Of a DNA stretch of 64,000 nt, positions 1 through 8,561 are shown one piece after another; the stretch's first letter is position 1, and each line of letters begins with the position of its first letter. Source of the stretch: Thalassospira lucentensis (lineage in GTDB: Bacteria > Pseudomonadota > Alphaproteobacteria > Rhodospirillales > Thalassospiraceae); assembly GCF_001613805.1 (NCBI RefSeq), contig NZ_LPVY01000021.1, positions 372,001 through 436,000 of the forward strand, given 5' to 3'. A program made the position numbers and the translations under genes. The notes under the pieces are model-generated. The model saw only the letters and a program-made list of their open reading frames with translations, did not search any database and was not told the origin of the DNA.

Positions 1-440
1 CGGTCATGGCCGATCTGGAATTGTCGCAGATGCCGTTGCGCGCCGCCCTGATCCGTTTTGGCGAAACACTGATGACACTTCTGACGACACCGGAAACCAT
101 CCGCTATATGCGGTTGTTTCTGTCCGAAGTTCCGCGTTTCCCGCATCTGGGCAAGGTGTTTTATGAAAGCGGCCTGATGACCGGACGCCGGATCATCACA
201 TCCTATTTCGAACGCCAGATGGAAGAAGGCAATTTCCCGAAGAGCGACCCAAAACAGGCGGCCGTGTTTTTCACAAGCCTGCTTAAGGCCGATTACGATT
301 TCCGGCAGATGACCTATGTCGGCTGGGAACCGCATGCAAAGGATTTGCATAGCCATGTGATTGCCGCGGTCGATATGTTCCTACGCGGATATGGCATTGA
401 TCCGGCAACCGTCGACCAGAAAGCCCCGGTGCAGGCATAA
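1..440 (+). CDS. TetR/AcrR-family regulator, C-terminal part (5' end outside window)
   Basis: The frame is open from the first bases of the window, so this is the 3' part of a gene starting upstream; the ATG at 6 is probably internal. The roughly 144 visible residues are all helical and resemble the ligand-binding C-terminal domain of AefR-type TetR regulators (a run around LSEVPRFPHLGKVFYESG, then a second helix pair ending in a typical VDMFLRGYGI tail). No DNA-binding helix-turn-helix is visible because it would lie before the window. The ligand and target genes cannot be told. It converges with the small membrane-protein gene at 467-637. Confidence 0.75.
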   Translation, partial: VMADLELSQMPLRAALIRFGETLMTLLTTPETIRYMRLFLSEVPRFPHLGKVFYESGLMTGRRIITSYFERQMEEGNFPKSDPKQAAVFFTSLLKADYDFRQMTYVGWEPHAKDLHSHVIAAVDMFLRGYGIDPATVDQKAPVQA

Positions 441-466
441 GCCTGCCGCACCAGAGGTTCCCTGGC

Positions 467-637
467 TCAGAACATGATCAGCAGACGATAGGCAATCGGT
501 CCCATCATCGTGATCACCCCGATCCAGACAAGGGCAAGCCCCCATCCCCGGTCGCGGAAGCTGTATCCAACGCCCAAAAGGCAAAAGCCGACAATACACA
601 ACGCGATGATGATATTGGTTTCATAAGGCAGGTTCAT
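467..637 (-). CDS. Small two-helix membrane protein, unknown function
   Basis: A 56-residue protein beginning MNLPYETN. I chose the ATG at 637 because a GGGGGA Shine-Dalgarno-like stretch lies six bases upstream; the longer reading frame starting further up would place that site inside coding sequence. It has two hydrophobic segments (about residues 9-24 and 34-53) separated by a short basic loop (SFRDRGW), so it probably sits in the inner membrane. I do not recognise a family. A possible FNR/FixK-type site lies about 95 bases upstream of its start. That it is a real gene is an inference from the ribosome-binding site and its composition. Confidence 0.5.
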   Translation of the reverse strand: MNLPYETNIIIALCIVGFCLLGVGYSFRDRGWGLALVWIGVITMMGPIAYRLLIMF

Positions 638-1045
638 GGTATCCCCCATGCGCTTCCGGTTTGGCAATGCCGGAGTCTTCCCCCTTGAACCCGACAAATG
701 CGAGTTTGACCCATTCCATAACCGCTTTCTTTGATCAGGATCATGCCGCCTTACATGACATACCCCTTGCCCGTGTTTTGCATATTAATTCAGGCAATGG
801 TGTAAATATCGGACAAACCAGCGTTTTTCCGGGCCATCTCGCAACCGGTCAAAGTGCAAAAACCCGCCAGTTTCCGCCTTGCGCGAAAGTCTTAACAACG
901 ATGTTGCGCCGCCCTCTTTGATTTTCTGATTTCATCCTGTATGTTGCGGGCTCCCGACGCGGCCAGGGCGCTCCCTCGCGCGCCGGATGACATGTCAAAT
1001 GGCAGCCGCGCTGTATCCTGGCCGCGGCCAGAAAGGGAGTATTCC
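638..1045. other. 408-base gap upstream of icd
   Basis: No convincing gene lies here. An open frame on the plus strand at 661-921 has a composition unlike its neighbours and no ribosome-binding site. The gap should carry the promoters of the small membrane-protein gene (minus) and of icd (plus). The only clear motif I see is an FNR-like dyad at 731-744. Confidence 0.5.
731..744. promoter_or_regulatory. Possible FNR/FixK-type binding site
   Basis: TTGATCAGGATCAT matches the FNR/FixK consensus TTGAT-N4-ATCAA except for the last base. It lies 94 bases upstream of the small membrane-protein gene (minus) and about 300 bases upstream of icd. One such near-match in a gap of this size can arise by chance. 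Confidence 0.35.
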
Positions 1046-2260
1046 ATGAGCAAGATTCAAGTGAAGAATCCCGTCGTCGAGCTCGACGGCGACGAAATGA
1101 CCCGGATCATCTGGGATTTCATTAAAACCAAGCTGATCCTGCCGTATCTCGAGATTGATCTTAAATATTACGATCTGTCGGTTCAGAAACGTGACGAGAC
1201 CAACGACCAGATCACCATTGATGCGGCAAATGCCATCAAGGAACATCGCGTTGGCGTAAAATGCGCGACCATCACCCCGGACGAGCAGCGCGTCGAGGAA
1301 TTCGGCCTGAAGAAAATGTGGAAGTCGCCGAACGGCACCATCCGCAACATCATCGGCGGTACCGTTTTCCGCCAGCCGATCATCTGCTCGAACGTTCCAC
1401 GTCTGGTTCCGGGTTGGACGCAGCCGATCGTTATCGGTCGTCATGCCTTTGGTGACCAGTACCGCGCGACCGACTTCAAGGTTCCTGGTGCAGGCAAACT
1501 GACCATCAAGTTCCAGCCGGCAGACGGCGGCGAGCCGATCGAACACGAAGTCTTTGACTTCCCGTCTTCGGGCGTTGCCATGTCGATGTACAACCTTGAT
1601 GAAAGCATCATCGGGTTTGCACGCGCCTGCATGAACTATGGCCTTGCTCTTGGCTGGCCGGTTTACCTGTCGACCAAGAACACGATCATGAAAGCCTATG
1701 ACGGCCGCTTCAAGGATCTGTTCGAGGAAGTCTTCCAGAACGAATTTGCAGATAAGTTCAAAGCAGCCGGCATCACTTATGAACACCGCCTGATCGACGA
1801 CATGGTTGCATGCGCGATGAAGTGGAATGGTGGTTTCGTCTGGGCTTGTAAGAACTATGACGGCGACGTTCAGTCCGACACCGTCGCACAGGGCTTTGGC
1901 TCGCTCGGTCTGATGACCTCGGTTCTGATGACGCCGGATGGGCAGACCGTTGAAGCAGAGGCAGCACACGGCACCGTCACCCGCCACTATCGCCAGCACC
2001 AGCAGGGCAAAGAAACCTCGACCAACCCGATTGCGTCGATCTTTGCCTGGACGCAGGGCCTGAAATACCGTGGCGAGTTCGATGATACGCCGGAAGTCGT
2101 GAAATTTGCCGAAACCCTTGAAAAAGTCTGCGTCGACACCGTCGAAGCCGGCTTCATGACCAAGGATCTGGCACTGCTGATCGGTCCGAACCAGAAATGG
2201 CTGACCACCACGCAGTTCCTCGACAAACTTGACGAAGGCTTGAAAGTTGCCATGGGCTGA
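1046..2260 (+). CDS. icd: NADP-dependent isocitrate dehydrogenase
   Basis: This 404-residue enzyme oxidatively decarboxylates isocitrate to 2-oxoglutarate in the TCA cycle with NADP (EC 1.1.1.42). It begins [20 protein letters not shown] and belongs to the homodimeric type II subfamily shared with eukaryotic IDH1/2, not the E. coli type. Visible family features are the substrate-binding run [16 protein letters not shown], the metal-binding aspartates around LIDDMVA (about residues 250-256), and [14 protein letters not shown] near residue 310, which binds NADP. The start at 1046 follows a GAAAGGGAG ribosome-binding site; the longer in-frame extension upstream is not conserved. A rho-independent terminator follows at once. 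It appears monocistronic. Confidence 0.97.
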   Translation: MSKIQVKNPVVELDGDEMTRIIWDFIKTKLILPYLEIDLKYYDLSVQKRDETNDQITIDAANAIKEHRVGVKCATITPDEQRVEEFGLKKMWKSPNGTIRNIIGGTVFRQPIICSNVPRLVPGWTQPIVIGRHAFGDQYRATDFKVPGAGKLTIKFQPADGGEPIEHEVFDFPSSGVAMSMYNLDESIIGFARACMNYGLALGWPVYLSTKNTIMKAYDGRFKDLFEEVFQNEFADKFKAAGITYEHRLIDDMVACAMKWNGGFVWACKNYDGDVQSDTVAQGFGSLGLMTSVLMTPDGQTVEAEAAHGTVTRHYRQHQQGKETSTNPIASIFAWTQGLKYRGEFDDTPEVVKFAETLEKVCVDTVEAGFMTKDLALLIGPNQKWLTTTQFLDKLDEGLKVAMG

Positions 2261-2286
2261 TTGCCCGGCATTTTGCCAGAATGATG

Positions 2287-2320
2287 AAACCCCGCCGGTG
2301 CAAACTGGCGGGGTTTTGTT
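2287..2320 (+). terminator. Rho-independent terminator of icd
   Basis: A stem AACCCCGCC / GGCGGGGTT (arms 2288-2296 and 2307-2315) is followed by a T-rich run, 27 bases after the icd stop codon. Confidence 0.85.
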
Positions 2321-2359
2321 TTGCCTGCAACCGCGTGGAAAACACACGCTTTTGATGCC

Positions 2360-3109
2360 TCAATACTGCGCGCGGCTTAGCAACACGGCCAGTTCGCCGC
2401 TTTCGTCCAGTTCCTTGAGGGCTGTGTTGAAATCCTGCATGATTCTGCCTGCCCTGGGATGGTTCAGGCCGACCACGAAATGCAATGGCATGGTCGACAG
2501 CGGCTCGTCGATATGCCCGAAATGATCCAGTTCCAACCCGGCGGCCCGCATGGAATCGCGTGCTTCCGAGCGCGGGGCCACGACGATATCGACCCGCCCG
2601 GCTCCCAGAAGTTTGAAACAGGTGCGCATATCGGGCGGTGCATGGCGGGTTGCCCGCCCGGTTGCCAGCATCTGGCTTGTCCTGCCCAGTTCGGCATACC
2701 CCAGCGGCAGGCAAAGTGCCGCACCATTCAAATCATCGATGGTTTCAAAATTCTGGCGAGATTTCGCATACCAGCCAAACGCCGACAGGCTGGCAACCGG
2801 TTCGGAGAACAAGACCGAGCGCGCCCGGAACGGGGTATAAGCATAAGGGAAAGTGCCTTCAACCTCGCCCCTTACCGTCATGTCATAGCCCTGACGCCAG
2901 GACCGCCAGATAATTTCAGCATGATCATATCCGGCAATCTCGAATGCGCGGCGGACAATCTCGGTCATGATACCGCCATCGGGCAGATCACGACCGGTAA
3001 AGGGGGCAAAGTAATCCCCGGTCACGATCCGGACATGATCGGCTTTTGCCTGCGTCGCCATCATCAGCGACGCGGTCAACACCAGCATCATGACCCATTG
3101 TTTTTTCAT
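2360..3109 (-). CDS. Periplasmic solute-binding protein, family 3 type
   Basis: The 249-residue product has a clear signal peptide (MKKQWVMMLVLTASLMMATQAKA) and then the fold signature of amino-acid-type family 3 binding proteins: a first lobe starting VRIVTGDYFAPFTG, a segment YTPFRARSVLFSEPV where transport homologues contact ligand, and a second lobe with LGYAELGRTSQML. It should be periplasmic. No permease or ATPase gene adjoins it, so it is an orphan; such proteins can serve a distant ABC transporter or act as sensors. The ligand cannot be inferred. It converges with icd. Confidence 0.8.
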   Translation of the reverse strand: MKKQWVMMLVLTASLMMATQAKADHVRIVTGDYFAPFTGRDLPDGGIMTEIVRRAFEIAGYDHAEIIWRSWRQGYDMTVRGEVEGTFPYAYTPFRARSVLFSEPVASLSAFGWYAKSRQNFETIDDLNGAALCLPLGYAELGRTSQMLATGRATRHAPPDMRTCFKLLGAGRVDIVVAPRSEARDSMRAAGLELDHFGHIDEPLSTMPLHFVVGLNHPRAGRIMQDFNTALKELDESGELAVLLSRAQY

Positions 3110-3235
3110 TCCCGACCCACTCCGCAGAGCATTACTGCCCCCTGCATCTTATAGGTTAGGGGCGCAGGTATTTCTTTCAAGCCACGTAAGCTATTGAAAT
3201 GCCCATGCCACAGTATCGACGGATGTTCGCAAAAG

Positions 3236-3266
3236 AAAAACCCCGCCAAAAGTTTGACGGGGTTTT
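3236..3266 (-). terminator. Terminator of the pirin gene
   Basis: Inverted repeat AAAACCCCG / CGGGGTTTT (3237-3245 and 3258-3266), with a T-run following on the minus strand, 22 bases beyond the pirin stop codon. Confidence 0.8.
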
Positions 3267-3288
3267 GAGAATTTCATGAAGATATTTT

Positions 3289-4155
3289 TCAGGAAACAGC
3301 CGCCGCACGGACAAAACGGCCACGCTGGTAATCGTCAAAGGCCTGCATCAGTTCCTGTTTGCTGCTCATGACGAACGGGCCATAGCGAACAACTGGTTCG
3401 TGCAACGGACGGGCCGCGATCAAAAGCATCCGGCCGCCTTCGGGACCGCCTTTAAGCGTGATGCTATCACCATCTTCCAGCACGGCCAGATGATGTGTGG
3501 TGACAGCCTGATCGGCGACAATTGCGTCCCCGATAAAGACATAAACCATCGCGGCATGGCCTTTGGGCACCGGCAGGGTTACCTCGCGACCAGCCGCCAG
3601 TTTGGCATCGATAAAGACCGGCTTGGTAGCAATGCCATTAACCGGGCCGGTTTTACCCATGAATTCACCCGCAACAAGCCGCAGATCAACACCGTCTTCG
3701 GGGCTGAGTTCGGCGACGTCGCTACCTTCGATATTCTGGTAACGCGGGGTGACCATTTTATCCTTGGCCGGAAGATTGATCCAAAGCTGGAAACCCTGCA
3801 AAAGACCGTTTTCCTGCTCCGGACTTTCGGAATGCAAAATCCCGCTGCCTGCGGTCATCCATTGCACACCACCCGAACGCAGGACACCTTCATTGCCCAT
3901 GTTGTCCTTGTGGCGCATGGCACCTTCGACCATGTAGGTCACGGTTTCAAAGCCACGATGCGGATGCTCGGGGAAACCGGCAATATATTCGTCGGCATTA
4001 TCGGTCGAAATTGAATCGAGCATCAAAAACGGATCAAGCATATCGAGCTGCGGCGATCCAACCGATCGTTTAAGCGACACACCTGCCCCATCGGATGTAT
4101 CCATCGCGCGAAGTACGCGGGCAACGCCACGCGGGGTTTTACCCTGTTCAGACAT
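3289..4155 (-). CDS. Pirin-family bicupin protein
   Basis: A 288-residue pirin. The N-terminal cupin holds the metal-site run FPEHPHRGFETVTYMVEG (about residues 61-78), with HxH and a later glutamate, followed by the typical QWMTAGSGILHSE motif. The C-terminal cupin carries the pirin C-domain and the usual ARPLHEPVVRYGPFVM signature. Bacterial pirins bind iron or other metals; some have quercetin 2,3-dioxygenase activity and others modulate enzymes, so the precise role is open. The start follows an AGGAGGA ribosome-binding site. It has its own terminator and lies downstream of wrbA in the same direction; the two are often found among redox-stress genes. Confidence 0.93.
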   Translation of the reverse strand: MSEQGKTPRGVARVLRAMDTSDGAGVSLKRSVGSPQLDMLDPFLMLDSISTDNADEYIAGFPEHPHRGFETVTYMVEGAMRHKDNMGNEGVLRSGGVQWMTAGSGILHSESPEQENGLLQGFQLWINLPAKDKMVTPRYQNIEGSDVAELSPEDGVDLRLVAGEFMGKTGPVNGIATKPVFIDAKLAAGREVTLPVPKGHAAMVYVFIGDAIVADQAVTTHHLAVLEDGDSITLKGGPEGGRMLLIAARPLHEPVVRYGPFVMSSKQELMQAFDDYQRGRFVRAAAVS

Positions 4156-4299
4156 CGGGTCCTCCTGTCAGCAACCGGAAATGCGTTCGGCTGCGATCCG
4201 TGAAACTTCCATATCCCTCAATCTGGCAGAAAACTGTCGCGAAACAATAATCAATCAGGCATCTGATTGTTTCCGTATTCACCCCAATCTGGTCAACAA

Positions 4300-4331
4300 A
4301 AAGGCCACGCAGACCTATCTGCGCGGCCTTT
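4300..4331 (-). terminator. Terminator of wrbA
   Basis: Stem AAAGGCCaCGCAGA / TCTGCGcGGCCTTT with a four-base loop, followed on the minus strand by TTTTTG; it lies 19 bases past the wrbA stop. Confidence 0.85.
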
Positions 4332-4349
4332 CATCAATACTGTAATCTG

Positions 4350-4952
4350 TCAAACGGCCAGCTTGGCGGCCAGCTCGGCGACGTGTTTTCCCTGGAATTT
4401 GGCGATATCAAGCTCATTCTGCGATGGCTGACGCGAACCGTCGGCACCGGCCAGTGTTGTTGCTCCATAGGGCGAACCGCCGGTGATTTCGTCCATATTG
4501 GTCAATCCCGCACAGCTGTATGGTACGCCAACGATGACCATGCCATGATGCAGAAGCGTGGTATGGGTCGACGTGATGGTGGTTTCCTGACCGCCGTGCT
4601 GGGTTCCGGTCGAGGCAAAGACCGAACCGATCTTGCCGATCAATGCGCCCTTGGCCCAAAGGCCGCCGGTCTGATCAAGGAAGTTGCGCATCTGGGCCGA
4701 CATATTGCCAAAGCGTGTCGGCACGCCAAAGATGATCGCATCATATTCTGGAAGATCCGAAACCGCAGCAACCGGCGCAACCTGATCGAGCTTCGCACCC
4801 GCAGCCTTGGCGACATCTTCGGGCATGATTTCGGGCACACGTTTGACATCGACATGTGTACCCGCCACACCACGCGCACCTTCGGCCACCGCGTTCGCCA
4901 TGGTTTCGATATGCCCGTACATTGAATAATAAAGAACCAGAACCTTGGCCAA
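4350..4952 (-). CDS. wrbA: NAD(P)H:quinone oxidoreductase WrbA
   Basis: WrbA is a tetrameric flavodoxin-like FMN enzyme that reduces quinones by two electrons, avoiding semiquinone and superoxide formation (EC 1.6.5.2). The protein begins (M)[18 protein letters not shown], the FMN phosphate-binding loop, followed by [19 protein letters not shown] and [12 protein letters not shown], all WrbA hallmarks. I place the start at a TTG (4952) because AAGGAGG lies five bases upstream and this gives the family's usual 200 residues; the ATG at 4991 would add 13 unconserved residues. A perfect EcfG-type promoter lies about 110 bases upstream, consistent with WrbA being a stress-phase protein in other bacteria. 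Confidence 0.95.
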   Translation of the reverse strand: MAKVLVLYYSMYGHIETMANAVAEGARGVAGTHVDVKRVPEIMPEDVAKAAGAKLDQVAPVAAVSDLPEYDAIIFGVPTRFGNMSAQMRNFLDQTGGLWAKGALIGKIGSVFASTGTQHGGQETTITSTHTTLLHHGMVIVGVPYSCAGLTNMDEITGGSPYGATTLAGADGSRQPSQNELDIAKFQGKHVAELAAKLAV

Positions 4953-5061
4953 TTTTGCCTCCTTGATTAAAAAAACTGTCGCCTCCAGCATGCGACAATT
5001 GCCGCCCTACGAAAACGATCACATTGGAAACAGTCTATTTCGCCCCGTCTGTCCGGGTCAG

Positions 5062-5087
5062 AACGCATACTGCCCCGAAACTGTTCC
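5062..5087 (-). promoter_or_regulatory. EcfG (general stress sigma) type promoter for wrbA
   Basis: On the minus strand GGAAC (5083-5087) and CGTT (5062-5065) are separated by 17 bases, an exact match to the alphaproteobacterial general-stress promoter GGAAC-N16/17-CGTT. It points at wrbA, whose start is about 110 bases downstream. Confidence 0.6.
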
Positions 5088-5094
5088 GGGGCAG
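5070..5094 (-). terminator. Hairpin after glpQ, possible terminator
   Basis: Perfect 8-base arms CTGCCCCG / CGGGGCAG lie 20 bases after the glpQ stop. There is no T-run on the minus strand, so termination is doubtful, and the hairpin overlaps the proposed stress promoter of wrbA. Confidence 0.35.
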
Positions 5095-5113
5095 CGGTAT
5101 TTGATCCTTCCGG

Positions 5114-6166
5114 TCAGTCCTGTTGCGGTCTTGCCGCCAGATATTCGACAACCTGATCGGGGAAGTCGGTAAAGATGCCATCAATCCCCGCATCGTCAAA
5201 AATCGCCTTAAGCGCGATATCCATGTCCCCCGCCCATTTAGGCAACTGATCCGCGCGCAGGGTATAGGGATGGACTTTCAACTGCGCGCGCTGGGCTGCG
5301 ATCAGGGTTGGCGTCATGATCGCCTTGCCATCCGCACTAAGACCTTCGATGACTTGCGGCAGCCACGGGCCGATACCATCGACGACGCTTGCCATTTCCG
5401 CGACACCGTCATCGGTTTTCAGATAATCGTAATCCGTGCCTTCGGGCGCACCCCATTTGTTTTCACCCAGCAACTGAACCAGCTTGCCCTGATATTTCAG
5501 ATCATTCCGAATACGCTTGGTTTCAGCCCAGTCAAAGCACTGGACAAAGGAATTGGATTCCGGAGTGCCATATCCCCAATGTTCCATGATCTTGATGACC
5601 GCAGCGGTCACATCCTGCCCTTCGACCTTGTGCCAGGCCGGGTCCTTGATTTCCGGATAGATGCCAACATCGCGCCCGGTTGATTTGTTAAGCCCCCGGA
5701 TCATGGCGATTTCTTCTTCCAGTGTGGGAATTTTAAAAATCGCATATTCGCCGGGGAAGCGATCCGGATATATCTGCTCGCCGGTATCGGCTTTGAACCG
5801 TTCGGTAACATTCAGGCTTTTGAGTTCTTCAAGCGTGAAGTCGATGGCGTAGTACCGGCCATCTTCACGTTTGCGGTCGGGGAATTTCTTGGCAACGTCG
5901 GTCGTGGTATCGATATGGATGTCATGCAGGACAACCGGCACACCGTCCTTGGACATCACCACGTCCTGCTCGATGAAATCCGCCCCCATGCCATAGGCAA
6001 GCGCCTTTGCCGGAAGGGTATGTTCGGGCAGGTAGCCCGATGCCCCACGATGGGCGATCACAACCCGTTCAAGGGTACTGTCCTGTGCTATTGCCGGTGT
6101 AATCGACAAAGGCAGAATGGCAAGTGCCGTTCCCAGAATGGCCGCACGGGCAGATTTCATCAGCAT
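5114..6166 (-). CDS. glpQ: Periplasmic glycerophosphodiester phosphodiesterase
   Basis: It hydrolyses glycerophosphodiesters to sn-glycerol 3-phosphate and an alcohol (EC 3.1.4.46). The 350-residue protein has a signal peptide (MLMKSARAAILGTALAILPL, cleavage near AIAQ), so it should be periplasmic like E. coli GlpQ. The GDPD signature is clear: VIAHRGASGYLPEHT with the catalytic HRG, then IEQDVVMSKDGVPVVLHD with metal-binding Glu/Asp and the second histidine, and YPEIKDP further on. The start at 6166 follows AAGGAG at seven bases; an upstream ATG at 6232 lacks such a site. No glycerol-3-phosphate transporter gene is adjacent. Confidence 0.94.
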   Translation of the reverse strand: MLMKSARAAILGTALAILPLSITPAIAQDSTLERVVIAHRGASGYLPEHTLPAKALAYGMGADFIEQDVVMSKDGVPVVLHDIHIDTTTDVAKKFPDRKREDGRYYAIDFTLEELKSLNVTERFKADTGEQIYPDRFPGEYAIFKIPTLEEEIAMIRGLNKSTGRDVGIYPEIKDPAWHKVEGQDVTAAVIKIMEHWGYGTPESNSFVQCFDWAETKRIRNDLKYQGKLVQLLGENKWGAPEGTDYDYLKTDDGVAEMASVVDGIGPWLPQVIEGLSADGKAIMTPTLIAAQRAQLKVHPYTLRADQLPKWAGDMDIALKAIFDDAGIDGIFTDFPDQVVEYLAARPQQD

Positions 6167-6310
6167 CCCATAACTCCTTATTTCCGCATAAGTTTTGCCC
6201 AGCATAGTGACGAAACGATGCGGCAGGAACAAGGCAGAAGGCGATAGCGCAAAGTTTCTTGAAACTGTTACGCCTGATCGCCTTCCATGGATTGCTTTGA
6301 AACGGGTTGT

Positions 6311-7984
6311 TCAGCCCAAAAGCTCGCCCGCGATTTCGGCCAGAAAATCGGGCAGCACATGATAGGCGTATGGTGCATAAAGCCGTTCATGACGTTGATG
6401 ATATTCCCTGCCCCACGGGCCGATATTGACCACCGGATAGGTCAGGGCATTGTCAACCGGACGATCCACCAGTTCAGCTATCGGGGTGCTGGCAGCGATG
6501 ATTTCGGTATCGCCTGCATCGGTTGCATGGCCGAAAAAGCTCATATCCGATATACCCATGAAATAACCACGGTCACAAATTTGCGTTTCGTGACGGCCCT
6601 CTATCGTAGTGCGGGCCCGGCCAATCGCATCCAAAAACTCCCGATCCATATCCTTTGCCATATCGACATGCACGGCCGGGTAATGCAGACCGGCCATTCC
6701 GGTTATCACCGCGGGGCCGCGCAAATGCGCCTCGGCCAGCATGGCACGCACCAGAACGCGAGTGCGGTTCAGGGGATTGTTATCCTGTGCCGTTTCAAGG
6801 TCGACCGCCTCAATCCGGTCAAGCGCATCGCTGCCCCCGGATGCAAACGCCATGTCACGCAATTGGGCAACCGTTACCATGCGCAAGGGCGGCAAAGCTG
6901 CCGGGGCGGCTTGCCTGTTGGCTTTGGCATAACGGGCAGCATTACCTGTGAACCGTTCAAGCGCTCGGTTTCCGGCATCCTCTACAATGTTGGTGAAGTC
7001 GCCCATCAGTTCAGCACAGCTTTTCCCCATCACCAGCCAGTTAAACGCCATCCAGACATGCTCAGGCGTGGTGACTTCGTAAATGTCGCGGACATCGCGG
7101 GCCTCAAGACAGACCGGGGGTGGTGCGGTTTCACGCATACCACGATCACACAGTTCGCTGTTGGCTTCGATCGCCTGCATGATTTCCGATGCGATGGCAT
7201 GGGCTGAAATGCCGTCAAACGGATAACCGACATGGGTTGGCAAACCGGCAACAAGGGCAAAGGGCAAAAGCTTTCCGACCGAGCCATGGAAAATTGCGCG
7301 CCCGATCTCGCCATTGCCGGTATCGCTGCTCGCATCCAGATTGACCCCACCGATAATGTCTAGGCTCCAGCGTGCGATCAGGTCCGGCAACGCGTTACGC
7401 AGGCTGCGCATACCGCATGAATTGCGTTCTTCATCAGGGGTCAGGAACAGGACGACATTGCCTTGCCGATCTGGTTGCTGGCTGAAATGTTCCAGAAACG
7501 CGATGCCCGCCGCGTCACCGCTTTTCATATCAAGCAACCCGCGCCCCGGGATGAAATCGCCGGTCTGAAAATCGCGAAGGGCAAGTGCCTCGGCATCGCT
7601 AAGATTTTCCCGGCTCGAAAGATCGTCAATCAGGGCCTCACACAGTGCATCAGGCTCAAAAGCCAGATGTTTCAGGTCGTGATAATTTTCAATCGAAACC
7701 ACATCAAAATGCCCGGCCATTGCCATTGTCTTGCGCCCGGTTCCCCGCACAAGTGCGACAACGCTTTTGGCCATACGGCTGCCACCCGCGACAAGGTGGC
7801 TGTCGATCACCGCGATATTGTCGGGATTGTCCTGAAAATAGGGAATTTCGCGCAGGATATCGACGATCAAGCCGGTGATATCGGCTTCCCCGGCACTGCC
7901 GGTGACACTGCCAAAACGGGTCAGACGGTCGGCGATTTCAGTGGTGCGGGCATAAGGGGCCCATCGATCTTCCGGCATGGTCAT
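6311..7984 (-). CDS. RocB-like M20-family peptidase/amidohydrolase
   Basis: This 557-residue protein matches the RocB branch of the M20 metallopeptidases, first named from arginine utilisation in Bacillus. The zinc-site residues are visible: AGHFDVV (His92, Asp94), GRGLLDMKSGDA (bridging Asp), and LTPDEERNS (catalytic and metal Glu). It has no signal peptide, so it is cytoplasmic. The family's biochemical reaction is poorly defined; cleavage of a peptide or an N-acyl amino acid is likely. The start follows an AGGGAG site. A divergent Lrp-type regulator at 8122 probably controls it, which fits amino-acid use. Confidence 0.85.
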   Translation of the reverse strand: MTMPEDRWAPYARTTEIADRLTRFGSVTGSAGEADITGLIVDILREIPYFQDNPDNIAVIDSHLVAGGSRMAKSVVALVRGTGRKTMAMAGHFDVVSIENYHDLKHLAFEPDALCEALIDDLSSRENLSDAEALALRDFQTGDFIPGRGLLDMKSGDAAGIAFLEHFSQQPDRQGNVVLFLTPDEERNSCGMRSLRNALPDLIARWSLDIIGGVNLDASSDTGNGEIGRAIFHGSVGKLLPFALVAGLPTHVGYPFDGISAHAIASEIMQAIEANSELCDRGMRETAPPPVCLEARDVRDIYEVTTPEHVWMAFNWLVMGKSCAELMGDFTNIVEDAGNRALERFTGNAARYAKANRQAAPAALPPLRMVTVAQLRDMAFASGGSDALDRIEAVDLETAQDNNPLNRTRVLVRAMLAEAHLRGPAVITGMAGLHYPAVHVDMAKDMDREFLDAIGRARTTIEGRHETQICDRGYFMGISDMSFFGHATDAGDTEIIAASTPIAELVDRPVDNALTYPVVNIGPWGREYHQRHERLYAPYAYHVLPDFLAEIAGELLG

Positions 7985-8091
7985 TTATTTGCTCCCTGAT
8001 GATTTGGCAGCAGGATAAGCTTTGCCGAAATCAGTTAAAATCCCAGTTTGATACAATTTTCGATTGGAAATTGATGTTTTCATCAGGATAA

Positions 8092-8107
8092 TTGACGAAA
8101 TCGTCAA
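8092..8107. promoter_or_regulatory. Palindrome between rocB-like gene and lrp, likely Lrp operator
   Basis: TTGACGA-AA-TCGTCAA is a perfect 7-base inverted repeat 14 bases upstream of the chosen lrp start, flanked by two copies of ATCAGGAT (8081-8088 and 8108-8115). The symmetric layout in a divergent gap fits an Lrp/AsnC autoregulatory operator. Confidence 0.5.
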
Positions 8108-8121
8108 ATCAGGATGAAATC

Positions 8122-8538
8122 ATGGATGATCTTGACCGTCGCCTTCTTGCCGAACTGCGCGTCAATGCACGTGCTTCCGTCCCGAAACTGGCACAACTTC
8201 TGGGGGTGGCAGCCGGGACGGTTAAAACCCGTATGGACCGCCTGATCGATCAGGGCGTGATTGCCGGATTTACCGTGCGCCTGCGCGACGATGCCGCCGA
8301 TGGCACCATCCGGGGCGTGATGATGATCGAGCTATCGGGCAAGAATGTGAAAACGCTGGTCGCGAGCCTGCGGAAAAATCTTGGCTTTGCCGCCCTTCAC
8401 ACCACCAATGGCGAATGGGACCTGATCGCGGAAATTCAGGTCCCTGCCCTTTCGGATTTTCATCAGGTGGTCACGACCGTACGCGCCATGGAAGGCATCG
8501 CCAAAACCGAAAGCTATCTGTTTCTCGGGCCTGCCTGA
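8122..8538 (+). CDS. Lrp/AsnC-family transcriptional regulator
   Basis: A 138-residue Lrp-type regulator: an N-terminal winged helix (MDDLDRRLLAELRVNARAS, recognition helix near VAAGTVKTRMDRL) followed by a RAM ligand-binding domain (about residues 60-138). I place the start at the ATG at 8122, which gives the family's normal beginning and follows an AGGATGA site; the alternative TTG at 8092 would put the palindrome 8092-8107 inside the gene. It is divergent from the RocB-like peptidase gene and probably regulates it and itself in response to an amino acid. Confidence 0.9.
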   Translation: MDDLDRRLLAELRVNARASVPKLAQLLGVAAGTVKTRMDRLIDQGVIAGFTVRLRDDAADGTIRGVMMIELSGKNVKTLVASLRKNLGFAALHTTNGEWDLIAEIQVPALSDFHQVVTTVRAMEGIAKTESYLFLGPA

Positions 8539-8561
8539 AATGTCAGACGGGCTACGGGCAT

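Noticed and set aside
661-921. 86-codon plus-strand frame before icd
   Set aside because: Odd composition, no ribosome-binding site, and it covers the likely promoter region.
995-2347. 450-codon frame opposite icd
   Set aside because: Fully antisense to the conserved icd, with no ribosome-binding site and no recognisable protein.
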